Below are positions 12,219 to 23,600 of a DNA stretch of 64,000 nucleotides, one piece after another. The stretch's first letter is position 1, and every line of letters starts with the position of its first letter. Origin of the DNA: Paramyrothecium sp. XJ0827 (taxonomy: Eukaryota > Ascomycota > Sordariomycetes > Hypocreales > Stachybotryaceae); the NCBI GenBank assembly GCA_020881915.1, contig JAJFPB010000003.1, forward strand, positions 2,170,001-2,234,000, written 5' to 3'. Under the pieces are notes generated by a model that saw only the letters and a list, made by a program, of their open reading frames with translations, ran no database searches and was not told the origin of the DNA. The translations under genes were made by a program, and so were the position numbers.

Positions 12219-13176
12219 CCCAACCCTTCTACTCTGGCTTTTGGCACCAAGAAACCCTATTCAAAGATACACGGCCTCGTACTCCGTTGGGAGAACGAAT
12301 ACCTCAACACCAAGGCTTACGGTCCAGCGAAAGAAGCAGAGAAGCTTGGCAAAACATTCTCAAGCTTGAGCTGGCACGCTAAGGAACATGTCATACCGGA
12401 CCGTCACCCTCTCGAAAGGACCAAGGACTACTTAACGGAATTGATCAAAGGCATCAGGGGAGACGAGCTCTTAATATGCTACTACGTTGGCCAATGGGGG
12501 AAAAGCTCCGCCGGACTCGTGCAGCAACCCTTCCACATCGCCCAAATGAGCAACGAGAACAGTGTCAGCGCGACCATGGACTGGCCCATCATCCGTGCTG
12601 TTCTTGAAGCAGCACAATGCGACGTCGCTATGATTCTCAACTGCTGCCACGGTGCAGATGCTTGGGTGTCACGGAACCTCGAGCTTGACAAGTTCACGGG
12701 CCCACCAGGAAAGATTATGGTAAGCGATCAAATGACCCTCTTGCCTATTCGTGTGACAGAGCTCCTCTAACCTATTTTTCAAGTGCATTCTTGCTGCGAC
12801 CCGCAAGGACGAGCTCGCTTTCAGCAGCAAGATGCATTCGTTCGGCACCTTGCTGAAATACGTGCTTGATCAGCTGGGAGATGGTCAGGGCTCTTCAACT
12901 TCCCTTTCCATGACCATGTTATTGGAAGCATTGAAGAAGGTGATTAGCCAGACAAGCTATTTTAAGGTTGTCGACAACCTGCGAGGGGGCGTCGTGAATC
13001 CGATGGATCCAAGCCTCCAGTACATGCCCCTAGACATTGGCTCGGACCAGATTTGGCTGCACAGAACGCTAGCCGTCGAGGCCGTTGCCATAGCTCTGGG
13101 ATTTGAATGGCGCCTCCGGTCAAGGTATAAACCTCTGGCGGGACTAGCAGGGGAATACTGGACAAGAGAGGTGTAA
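12183..13176 (+). CDS. Caspase-like (peptidase C14 fold) protein, probably inactive or 5'-truncated
   Basis: Two exons: up to 12719 and 12784-13176, with a 64-bp intron (GTAAGC...TTCAAG, branch-like TCTAAC). The junction is phase 0 and the model gives about 309 residues counted from 12183. The protein follows fungal caspase-domain proteins: IHGLVLRWENEYLNT opening, a core strand LLICYY, then DVAMILNCCHGADAW with the catalytic Cys region intact. Where active members have YYGGHG, with the catalytic His, this protein reads YYVGQWG, so the His is missing. The open frame from a stop at 12135-12137 contains no ATG before the domain; 12183 is only a GTG, so the true start is unknown. It is head-to-head with, and about 36 bp overlapping, the broken C2H2 gene, which also lacks a start. 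It may be a pseudoenzyme, use an unseen upstream exon, or be a truncated copy. Confidence 0.65.
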
Positions 13177-13280
13177 CGGTAATCAAGAGATGGAGCCCCT
13201 CGACAAAAGTTTTGCTAGAGATTTTTAACAAAAGCAAGCGTATCAGCAATTTTGTACAGCTGAAAAGTATACTATAGATT

Positions 13281-13902
13281 TTAATGAAGATAATGAGGGG
13301 CGAGGATCACAACCTGCGATATCGTGACTATGCCTAGTGCTATTGAGATCTTCGCACCTTTGTCTGTGGCATCTTGCCTACGTTTCTGTTTATGCCGCTC
13401 GAGCTGGCCATCCCCATTCGCGTTTGTCAATACTGTGGTCAGCTCTGAACTTAATGCGCTGAGTTGACGAAGCCAGTCTTCTCGGTCATTCTGTTCCGTC
13501 AGCTCGGTGTTCGGAAAAGAAAAACTCGCCTCTGTGACGGAATATATTAGTACTTCTCAGGTGAAGCTTGATTACTTTGGCCCCTCAACCTAGTAACATC
13601 ATCGAACGTGACCCTGGGCTCAAGTCTCGCCAAAACATCCGGTAGTCTCTCCACAGTTCTTCTCCTTGCTTAGCAACAGAGTGCTGAGCGAGGATTTCCA
13701 CGGTATCGACATGGTCCGGATTGTCTCCCGAGCGCTGTAAGCGTTTAAATTCGCTCTTCCGGACAAATATACCAAGGGCAATGCATTCATTCAACTTGAG
13801 ATCTTTGAGAATACACGGACGCTGCCGCGAGATGTATTGACACATTGACCCCAGGCGTAGTCGCCGTCCAAATTGGAGAGGGATAGTGGGAGTGGGATCC
13901 AT
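13281..13902 (-). CDS. Small protein with C-terminal membrane helix, unknown family
   Basis: Two exons, 13902-13590 and 13531-13281, separated by a 58-bp intron (GTTGAG...CACAG with a TACTAAT branch site), phase 1, giving 187 residues. The start at 13902 (Met-Asp-Pro-Thr) is the last ATG before the conserved-looking body; an upstream in-frame ATG at 14058 would add 52 residues of low quality. The body is charged and mostly helical (KDLKLNECIALGIFV, RSGDNPDHVDTVEILAQ). The last 25 residues contain a hydrophobic segment (ISIALGIVTISQVVIL) preceded by a basic stretch (RHKQKRRQ), which fits a tail-anchored or single-pass topology. No family recognised. It ends 104 bp from the 3' end of the caspase-like gene, convergent with it. 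Without splicing the frame stops five bases into the intron. Confidence 0.6.
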
Positions 13903-14425
13903 CGGGTGTTTCAGGCTCAGTCTTTCCGAAACTTGGAGGGAAGGTGAGTTGTATTGAGGACGCAAACAATAGAGTGCGTCAAACATGTAGGGTACATTAT
14001 GTGGAGGTCGCAGCATGCGGAGGCTGCAGCATGAGGAAGCTATCGACGAAGCAATCATCGCCTAGCATAGTTGAAGTGCGAACTCTGACTTTCGCGTCAA
14101 GTGAATAAGCACATCCTTGCTGTGATGGGGTTTTGGGGTATAGTGCATGCACTCGAATGGCAAGGTACGACCGGAATTGTGTTAGTTGATAGGTTCGTTC
14201 TATTGCTAACACAGTTCTGCCCCGGGTCGAGGCCATGTCATATCCAGACCATTACATTTACCCAAGACGAACTGGCAATTACCATGGGGAGGCTTTCGTT
14301 CGCCTTGAAGTCGTGTCGAATGGCGGGGAGACACGTCAACTGCGAGATGGGCGCCATTGCTTGAATTATCCGACTATGCAAGTGCTTTTGGGACTGTTTG
14401 TGGTGGCCTACACAACTGCCTCGAA
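13903..14425. other. Intergenic stretch, divergent promoter region
   Basis: Lies between the divergent starts at 13902 (minus) and 14531 (plus). No coding region supported; overlapping open frames on both strands show no protein-like composition. Confidence 0.4.
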
Positions 14426-14426
14426 G

Positions 14427-14434
14427 TATAAAAG
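14427..14434 (+). promoter_or_regulatory. TATA box of the small gene at 14531
   Basis: TATAAAAG about 100 bases upstream of the ATG at 14531. It is followed by a CA-rich leader (AACACACAACAATAC) typical of fungal 5' untranslated regions. Strand and position fit the small gene downstream. Confidence 0.5.
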
Positions 14435-14530
14435 GTCTCCATTGACCATTGGATCCAGCTTGTATCCGCTCCATATCAGCACGCAAACACACAACAATAC
14501 ATCAGCCACAAATCGATTGCGGTCAACGCC

Positions 14531-14724
14531 ATGTGCAACAAAGATAGAGCAACCAAGATCTACATCTGCGGCGATAGGGACGAACAGGACACGAATTTGT
14601 TGCCTGTCTCATGCAGAGTCAGCCTGGCCACCTAGTCACGATCAACCATCTGGCTTCTTCGAGGCAGAGAGTCAAGTGCGGCAAAGCCGGCTGCAGGAAC
14701 CCTTGGTTCAAGCTAAGGAAGTGA
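14531..14724 (+). CDS. Possible 47-residue Cys-containing protein
   Basis: Two short exons, 14531-14617 and 14668-14724, joined in phase 0 across a 50-bp intron (GTCAGC...GGCAG). The product begins Met-Cys-Asn-Lys and ends VKCGKAGCRNPWFKLRK. It has five Cys, including a C-x4-C pair, and no signal peptide. Support comes from the TATA box and CA-rich leader upstream and the in-frame splice; without splicing the frame stops after 34 codons. Many ascomycetes have small MC-starting Cys proteins of unknown role, and this may be one. No homology is recognised. It could equally be a relic of a longer gene. Confidence 0.35.
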
Positions 14725-15033
14725 GTTGAGCCCCCAAGCTCTCGTGGCCATTGGTAATATTTTTTCTCAGCCCGGCGACGCTCTGGAGCGGCAATTAATA
14801 TGGTTATTATTTACAATGGTTGTCACTAGTATCGTCATTCTCTACTGTGGTCATTCTTTACAGGAGTATTTATTTACATGGTCATTCTTTTCTATGCACT
14901 TTCCTCGTTCTACTTATTGTTTAGGTGGTCATTATTTCCTATATCGCTCTTAAATACTGGAGTATCCACTCCTTCATACCCCGAGCCACGGGCGTGATTC
15001 ACAAAGCACGCCCTAAATTCAAGTTTGTGACCA
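14725..15033. repeat. Non-coding stretch with degenerate GGTCATTCTTT-type repeats
   Basis: Between about 14805 and 14935, copies of a GTCATTCT/GTCATTATT-like unit recur every 30-50 bases, for example at 14834, 14849, 14880 and 14928, often followed by TTTAC or TTTCT. The units are imperfect. The tract lies between the small gene and the 3' end of the kinase-like gene and encodes nothing recognisable. Confidence 0.4.
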
Positions 15034-15847
15034 CTACATGATCGATTCTAGCTCCCGCATCACATCGGCTGCACTATTGTACTTATCCATCCAGCAGCCC
15101 ATGATAACACACCCACCTGGAAGAGAAGACACATCCGGGAACTGTCCCTTCTCAAACCTCATCGTAACCTCCTGTTCATAGACATCCACATTCTTCCTTT
15201 CCAGTTCATTCGGGCCGCAGAATGGCCACCATCCCGTTAGTATAGTAAAGAGCACAGAACCGAGAGCGAATATATCTGTACCTACTGTTACCTCATACTT
15301 CAAATTCCAAAAGCCAGTATCAGGCAACTGTCCCCCATCTAGCTTCAGCTGCTCACATACTGAGCCGTTGAAATCGCCAAGCCATATATCTGGCCCATGA
15401 ACCGGAAAGTTTGCAGGTCGAAGATCGCAGTGTATGACGCCGTGGGCGTGAGTAAAAGCTATGGCTTCTACAGCTTGACGGCACCACCTTTTTCGTTGAC
15501 TCATTGTAGGCTTCATGATAGTATCATCCAGGAGACTTTGTAGGTCTCTGTCACCTTGAGCAAGCAACAGCCCGTGACGACCCTCGAGTTCGCGGTATCC
15601 GGAGTACCTGAGATCTATTAGTCTTATATAAGGCTTCGTATTTGGGTGGAACTAACGGAAGTATCAAGTCGTGCACGCCAAGGGCTTGATATATTCCCCG
15701 CTCCACTTCTGAACCCTTTCTTCTGCTACGATTGAGGGTGTCGTGTCCGGCATTGCTGCTAGGAACCTCTCTCGGTACTTTGAGGGCCTTTCCAGGCCCA
15801 AATTGGTATATGTTTGAAGAAGAACCGTAGTACAAAGGCTTCTCCAT
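15034..15847 (-). CDS. Compact protein-kinase-like protein (HCD, DFN variant)
   Basis: Two exons, 15847-15657 and 15607-15034, with a 49-bp intron (GTTAGT...TCTCAG, ACTAAT branch), phase 2, giving 254 residues. Kinase landmarks are all visible: a loop YGSSSNIYQFGPG at 7-19, the ATP-binding Lys in ALKVP (23), catalytic loop HCDLRPAN (Asp 125, Asn 130), metal-binding motif GDFNG (Asp 142; Asn replaces the usual Gly), then GTDIFALGSVLFTILTG. At 254 residues it is the bare catalytic core with a reduced C-lobe. Short kinases with HCDLRPAN and DFN are a familiar fungal group of unknown role, so the protein may still be active. The start is the first in-frame ATG. The frame is open for another 25 codons upstream to a TTG, and a splice acceptor-like TCTCGCAG at about 15933 allows an unseen first exon. 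Confidence 0.75.
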
Positions 15848-17318
15848 ATCTGTGATGACTTGAGTGATTGAGGGCTTTGCGGTTTGCGTCTTCTTAGTTC
15901 CAGCCACCTTGACACGAGCCAAGGTAGGTATTCCTGCGAGAGAAGATTCGGGCTACTAGATGCTGTACACAAGTCAAGCCGGGTTTCAGCTAGCTTGGCT
16001 TACCTAAGGAAAATGCGGCATGGGCACCGCCCCTTTTTACCCAATGGCGACCTGTGGTGAGCTTAATTGTGAAACATAACTACCATCATGTTGCCAAATC
16101 TAATATTTGGAAATCCTCTGAAGCAAGATGTAGCGCCATATGACGTGCCTCCATGTTCATTCCTTCACATACTGAGTCAAGACGCCTCCAAGGCTTCCTA
16201 AACCGGACCTTTCGACATACTCGTAGTCTCACTTGTAGTTTCCACCCGATACTGAAAATTCCAAAAGTGTCCTGACATAGTGCTGTCGCAACCAGGATCA
16301 GTGGTTCACTATTTAGTCTGCAATAGAGTTTTGGTCTAATCTCAAACTCTCAAACCAAGCACATATTACACTAGAACGCATAGGAGGGAACCTTCAAAGC
16401 TTAATAGTGCGTGCGCGAAGGCCTTTTGCCTAAGGCCTCATCTACTAGGATTATGGCCCCGTATTCACATACTAGGGTTATCACAAATGCATGGTTGAAA
16501 AGAACGCAATCTCGTAGAATGTCCTGTGTTGTCAACGTTAAGAAATAGCACGCCAACTCGCCACCCTGCTAGAGGTTGAATTTGGCCGCTTAACTATTAT
16601 CTACCTACTGAATATAGATCCCCTGGTGAGAAATTATGCTTGGATCTATGTTAAATGGTGATTCGGCAAAAGATTTGGTAAAAATTGGGGTGCGTTCACT
16701 AATACGATCTCTGCTAAGAATAGTGAAGGGCCTCCTATACAGCCGGAAGTATTCAAGAAGCATAAGATTGCGCACAAGTTTGAGGTTTATTAGCACGGAT
16801 TAGGGTTGGGGTTAAGGGTAGCATGCTTCTTGCCTATGTCAAGGAGGGATAGGCTATGGCTTCTACTCTGATTTCATCCGTTTACATGGATCGTAGAAAC
16901 TGTTGCCAGGAATTGGTTAGTTGAGCCAAATACAACAAGAATATTCAAGGATGCGCGGTTAAGCCCTATTTCTTAAGCCTCTACTTAGTTAGTAATGCAT
17001 TGATAGTTGCATCCATGATGAATGTAGCTTGTTGCAACGCTTCCTAATCATTGGGAGCTCCTAACTATTTACTTAAGTAATTGCTTCCCACGGGCCCCTG
17101 GTCATAAAGCAAATGGACAACCACTGGAGATCTATGATCATGAACTTGTTAGTCATTCGACATCACAAAGAGCACCGCACCGTGCTTTACATTTAAAAAC
17201 TGGTTCAACTGACTCACATGGCATCCCATTAACTCATGGGCTGTTCTTAATGAAATCCTAGCAAATGAGATAGTACGAGAGATGGTACCACTACAGAGTC
17301 TCGTTCGTGAGATGGGGC
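15848..17318. other. Gene-poor flank of the retrotransposon
   Basis: No gene supported. Base composition is ordinary up to the insertion site, with no sign of the dense C-to-T change seen inside the element. A short degenerate telomere-like string (TTAGGGTTGGGGTTAAGGG) occurs at about 16800 but is a single copy. Confidence 0.45.
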
Positions 17319-17323
17319 GAAGA
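17319..17323. repeat. Target-site duplication, left copy (GAAGA)
   Basis: GAAGA immediately before the left LTR. The same five bases follow the right LTR at 25303-25307. Five-base duplications are typical of gypsy-type integrases. Confidence 0.85.
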
Positions 17324-17973
17324 TGTGACGATCGGGGGTAGCCTTACACCGAAAGGTATAGGGTAGCTAAGGATCGCTGGGGGTCCGTTTGTCCTTAGAT
17401 AGAATAATAGGAAAGTATCTAAAGTACATAAGGGGTTATTACTAGTTTATAAGAGAACGGTATAATAAAGGTTATCTTAGGGACTATATATTATTAATAG
17501 CTAGTAGTCTTCTATCTATCCTAAGATAAAATCCTCCTATCTATATACTTATTATAATTACTCCATTAAGGTAATTACTAGTATACTTAGTTTAATGTAC
17601 TTAGTTGCAGTATATAAGTATATATATATAATTAGCCCCTTCCTTACTTAGTATTATATAGGAATTTACTTATATTCTTAGTTCTGGGGTAGTTAGGTAC
17701 TAGCCCCTTTTCTACCTTACTAGGTAGGGACTATATTCTACTAGATCTTTAGGATAGCGGCTATATTATACCTAATATATTCCCCTATTATTTATTTAAC
17801 CCTCTAACTATATTGGTCCTATATAACTATATCCTTAGTAAGGACTAGTATATATTTAAATTGTAATCTACTAGTTGGTTTACTTAGTTTTTCTATATAA
17901 TATCTATTATAACCGGTATAGGTTATATTTATTCTATACTAGCTTAGTTATGGGGTTAGTGCGGGTTATAATA
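17324..17973 (-). repeat. LTR (low-coordinate copy; 3' LTR of the element)
   Basis: 650 bp, alignable without a gap to 24653-25302 (constant offset 7329). Its outer edge (17324-17440) retains the ancestral C and G bases. Its inner edge (about 17850-17973) is strongly mutated. Confidence 0.93.
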
Positions 17974-17995
17974 TAATGCTTCTCTCCCTGAGGCC
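17974..17995 (-). other. Polypurine tract next to the 3' LTR
   Basis: On the minus strand the sequence AGGGAGAGAAGCATTA abuts the start of the LTR. In LTR elements a purine run at this place primes plus-strand DNA synthesis, so it fixes the element orientation as minus. It has kept its G bases. Confidence 0.6.
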
Positions 17996-19299
17996 TACTC
18001 CAGAGGCCTAGCTGCTCCTTTATATAAATTAGGTAGATCCCTAGATTTCTTAATTATAGCCTAATAAGTATTTCTTCTTCTTTTTCCTCCCTTATAATAA
18101 CCTTAGAGGCTACTATTTGCTATTATCTTTATACTAATACTATTTTTAGATTTAGTTTTACTATTATATTTTATACCTATTATTACTTAAAAGGCATAGA
18201 GTATAAAATACTATCTAGGTTAAAGTATTACTAGATATATACTTATCTTAGTTATTCTTATAATTTAATAGGTATTCCCTTAATCTCTTATAGGTTCTTT
18301 CTTCTATATATTCTCTAGTTCTTACTAATTATGGCTTAGTTTATTAGATAGTTAATAAGGATAAGAAGCTAGAGAAGGAGGAGGTTAAGGTAGAGGAAGA
18401 GCTACTTTATTATTAGGCTACTCTCTCTAAGTCCCTAGCTTACCTAATGTAGTTATATTATTAGTGCTAGGCCTTAAAGAATAAGAGTGCTTACTTAGTA
18501 AAGAATACTGAGGCTAAGGAGGAGGTTCTTATTAAAGAGGCGGAGACTATTCTTAATATTTAATCCTTAGCTTATTCTAATATTACTTTTTCTCCAGATA
18601 TAGATTAGCGGGCCTTAGGTTTTAAAGCTTTGCCTGACTTTAGAATTCCCTTAGTTTTAAGCTAGCTTTATCTAAGTACTTAGGTAGTTTCTAAGTATTT
18701 TTACTTTTATTATAATTTTTCTATTTAATAAAATATAATTCTTCTCTGTTTTTAGTCTATTTATATATAAGTATTTATTTTACTTTATATTCTTCTTCTT
18801 CTATAAGTACCTTAATAATTTCTTCTATAGGTTTATTATCTAGTACTAGTTCTAAAAGTATAATATAAAATACTAAGTAGTATTTTATTATATTAGGTAA
18901 TTCTAGTTTATAATTAATATCTTTAATTCTATATAAGATTTTAAAGGGTCTGAGTTTTTTATAATCTAGTTTATTACTTAGTTATATTATTTTTATATTT
19001 TTTCTAAGTAAATAAACTATATCTCCCTCCTTAAAGATTAGCTCTAGTAATCTTTTTATATTATAATATTTCTTTATTTTCTAATTTATAAATAAAATTT
19101 CTTATTTTATTATATTATATAATTATTTAAGTTCTTTTGCCTTAATAATAACTAGTTTATTAAGGGGTCCTTTATATTTAGTATACTTAATAGTTAGTTT
19201 AAATCTATAATTTATATAGAATAGTAATATTTTAGTAGTTTCTAACTTAGTACTATTATAGTAGTATTATACTATAAGTAGCTATTTTATTTAATTCTT

Positions 19300-22200
19300 C
19301 TACTAGTAATTAATGTAGTAGTAGAGATATTATTTTAAGGTTTAATTTATATATTCTATTTATTTATTTATTTATAGGTAGTAGGTAGTACTTAGCTTGT
19401 AGTTAATACCTAAGAGAGCTACTAATTCTTACTAGAATTTAGATATAAATATAGGTTCTCTATTAGAAATAATTTCTTCTAGTATACTATATTAGCTTAT
19501 AATATATTTATAAAAGTAATATACTATATCTTTAGTATTAGTTGCCTTATTATAGGTAATAAAGTAGATATATTTAGTAAGCTTATTAATAATAATAAAA
19601 ATGCTATTATAGCTATCTTTTAAGCTTAGCTTCTTTAATTAGAGGAGCTTAATAATAAAGTCCTATAAGATTAATTACTAAGGTCTAGTTAGTACTAGTA
19701 GTAATTTAAGGTACCTATAAGGTTTATATCTTAAGGCTTTAGTTTTATTATAGATATTACATTTTCTTATAACTCTTTTTATATCTTTCTTTATTCTGGG
19801 GTAGCTATATATTTAATATACTACTTCTATGGTTTTTCTGATTTTCTTATATCTAATGGTGTAGTACCTATAGATTTTAATTAGAATTTCTTCTTATATT
19901 TCTTCTAGGATCTATATTTAGTTATTATATATAGGTACTATATTATATTCTATATTTACTTCTATAGGTACTTTTATAATATATATAATATATTTTTTGC
20001 TTTATTCTCTGATTTTATTATATTACTTATCTTCTATTTTAATTCTATAGGTTTTAATTAAATTAATAGTTTTCTACTTATAGTTCCCTTTTAAGTTTAG
20101 ATATAGTAGTTATTATATTACCTTAGGGATTTCTTACTTATATTTACTTTTCTAGCTAAGTATATTAGTATATTTATTTTTAGATCCTTTTTAATAAATA
20201 ATTTTATAATTAAAGGGTATAAGTATTTCTATGTAGTGGACTTATCTTACTATTAGGGTTTAGATTATAGTAAAGTAAGTAATATTCTAGTAATTAGTAT
20301 AGACCTTGATCTTATATTCTATGCCTATAAGGTAATATTAAAATTCCTTAAATACTTTAATAATTGCTATAAATTCTTTATTATAGATAGGGTAGTGGAG
20401 TAGGGGTCTAGTAATTTTTTTAGATTAGAAAGTAATGGGGTATAGGAGTTTATTATTTTCTATTTATCTAATAGTAGTACTAAAGGTATAGTTAGAGATA
20501 TTAGTTTCTAAAATAATTTACTTCTTTAGATTAAAAGTTACTAGAATAGGTTTATTAATAATTTATTCTTTAATTTCCTTAAAGGCTTATTAGGCCTTTA
20601 AGATCTACTTAAAAGGTATATCTTTTTTAGTTAAATCTATTAGTAATTTAATAATCTTTTTAAAGTATTTAATAAAGTATCTATAGTAGTTTATAAATCC
20701 TAGGAAGCTCTAGATATCTTTAATATTATTTATAGGGGATTTCTACTCTTTAATTACTATAATCTTACTTTTCTCTATTTAAATCTTATTAGGTTAAATA
20801 GTATATTTAAGGAAGTCTACTTTATATATATAGAAGTTACTCTTAGTAGGTTCTATTAGGAGTTTAGTATCTTATAGTACTTGGAGTACTTTATATATAT
20901 ACTTTTTATATTATTCTTTATTCTTTAAGAAAATAAGTATATTATCTAAGTAAATAATAATAAAGTTATTTATAAATTCTCTTAGAATATAATTAATTAT
21001 ATATTAGAATATAGCTAGTATATTAGTTAGGCTAAATAGTATTACTAAGGTTTTAAAGAGTCTGAATTTTATATAAAATATAGTCTTCTATTTATCTCCT
21101 TTCTTTATTCTAATCAGGTTATAGGTACCTTTAAGATTAAGTATAGTAAAGATTATTTTACTATATAAATAATCTCTTATTTTAGTAATAAGGGATAGAG
21201 ATATTTTATCTTTAATAGTAATATTATTAAGTTAGTAGTAGTCTATATATAGGCGGAGTTTTCTATTCTTCTTTAGAATAAATATAATAGGGTATTTAGT
21301 AGGTAATATTAACTATTAGATATATCTCTTTTTAAGGTTCTTATTAATATATTCTTTTAATATCCTTAGTTCTTTAGTATTAAGGTTATAAATTAGTAGG
21401 AAGTAGGTCTTTTTTCTATTAATTAGGTAGATTTTATGGTCCCATTCTAAGTATTTAGGGAGTCTACTTTCCAGGTTTTTTATAAATAGTTTTATATATT
21501 TATAGTATCTCTCTAGGATATTTGCAAGTCTATCTTCTACTTCTTATTTTACTTATATTTATTCCTTAATACTATATATAAGGGTATAAATAAGGTTAAT
21601 TACTTTTTATTTATAGGTAGATATTACTTAACTCTATTTATATTATATACTAGGTTATATTCTATTATTAGTTAATACTTTAGCTTTTATTTAATAATTC
21701 TTCTATCTTAGGAGGGTCCTTCCTTTTTTAGATAGGGTTTTATTATAAATATTTACTTCTTTTCTCTCTTTTAGTTTTCTTTTCCTTACTTAGGGCAGTT
21801 ATAATTCTACTATTATAACTTAGCTATTATCCTAATTAAAGGTAGGTCTTTAATCCTTTAGCTATAGTTTACTTAGAAGTATATTAGATTATACTTATAC
21901 TATATTAAGGGTAATTTTATAAGTAACTTCTTATATTATTATATAAAGAATTACTTCTTTATTTATTAGTCCCTTATTATAAGTAAAAGGGACTCCTTCT
22001 GCATTTATAGCTTTATATAGTTTCTTTTTCCTTCTCTACAGGATTTTATATTAGTTCACGAAGTTAGGATTAATATAATTTTCTTTAGTACTAGTATTTA
22101 CTTTAGTATTAATAATTATACCTTAGACTATAAAGTTAATATAGTACCCTTGCTATTCTGCCTATTCTTGCTTTTAGACTATAGCAATAGTTTATTACTT

Positions 22201-23600
22201 CCTTCTATTGCCCTATAGTTTAATTATAGTTAATAGGTCTTATTTTTTATCTAGTTACTTTATACTAGGATCCTATTAATTCTCTATTTAGCTTCTCTAA
22301 TACTAATAGGTAGTTTATTATTTATCTCCTTTATATAGATAGTATACCTATAGTAGGTTTAGTATAGGTAGTAGTATTCTTTATACTCCTAGGTATATTT
22401 TTCCTCTGTAGTACCTATTATCTTAGGTTTTATTTCCCTATAAAGGTATATTCTTTCTATTTTATGCTTTTTATAGTTATAGTAGTAGTATAGATTATCT
22501 TCTATATAGCTGATCTCTATGGGGCTAGGTTTAGTCCTATGGGCTATAGGTATTTTCTTTTTGTAGTTGCGGGCAAAGTATCCTATCCTATAGTAGTATT
22601 TCTTTCTTAGGAGCCTATTAAGAAATTATAAGATTACTATCTTAATATATTTATAGTCCTTATTTAGGAGTATATTTTTTAATTAGGTATACTCCCTTCT
22701 ATATTTACCTTAGAGTCTATAGAGTTAGTTAATTTTTACTTAGTAGTATATCTAGTACTTATTAGTTTTGTAGGTTTTTTTTACTTTAAAGTAATATTCT
22801 TTAGGGTATTTTTTACTTAGTCTAAGGATTATAATTTAATATCTAAGGTAATATATCTTAATCTCCTAGTAAGGTATTTCCTTAAATATATAGGGGTTTT
22901 CTATCTTAGTGCCTTATATATATATAGGGAATATATTTTATTTTACTTTAGTAGTAAGGTAGATTAGATATTAGTATACTATATAGAATACTTATGAGAT
23001 TTTATTATACCTATAGTAGTTAGGGTTAAATAGGGGGTTATATTAAGAGTTAATAGTAAATCTTACTCCCCATAGGCTTATAGCTACCTTTGTGGTTACT
23101 ACTTGAATATATACTTCCTAATTTCTAAAAAGTAGATTATATTACTTAGTTCTAGTTTTAATTAGTATATAATTAAGTAGGAGTGGGGTACCTTTAGTAG
23201 TTCCTATACTTAATTCTGATTTATTATCTAAGGGTTTACTAACTATAGGGGTTCCTTATAGTAAGTTAGTTAGGCTAGTAATATTAGAGATATCTTTAAT
23301 TATTACTTATTAGTTAGGGATATTCTTAGTAGGTTCTTATTTTATAATAATATTAATTAATTATTTTTTAATTATATTAATATTATACTAGTTCTCTTGG
23401 ACTAGCTAGAAATAGGTTTTCTTCCTATCTTAGGGCTTACTTCTATAGTCCTATATATAATATCCTTTCTTTTTATAGTTATAGCAGGAGAAGTCTTTTC
23501 CTTATTTCTAGATAATATCGATTTCTATGGGTCCTGCTGTAATTCTGTGGCTTGTAGGGATAAATTTCTTCTTTCCTTGGTTTACTTAGTAGGGGGTTTT
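19300..23600 (-). pseudogene. Degraded gag-pol of the gypsy element
   Basis: Limits approximate. All traces are on the minus strand. Gag zinc knuckles are seen at about 23465-23500 (CYNYKKKGYYI, from a CxxCxxxGHxxxxC knuckle with Cys/His turned to Tyr) and about 22558-22604 (KYYYRIGYFARNYKK). Reverse transcriptase has FIIIYLDNILIF at 20985-20925, the YLDD box with its last Asp changed to Asn at 20952-20941. RNase H is at about 20400-20280 (LLHYPIYNKEFIAIIKVFKEF, then VYTN where a TDHKN box is expected). The integrase zinc-binding end and core start are at about 19790-19640 (RKCNIYNKTKALRYKPY, then DFI). Every lost key residue (Cys to Tyr, His to Tyr, Asp to Asn, Trp to stop) is a G-to-A or C-to-T change. 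No chromodomain was identified. Confidence 0.88.

Noticed and set aside
16798..16818. Telomere-like string TTAGGGTTGGGGTTAAGGG
   Set aside because: Single degenerate copy without an array; not evidence for a chromosome end or telomere scar.
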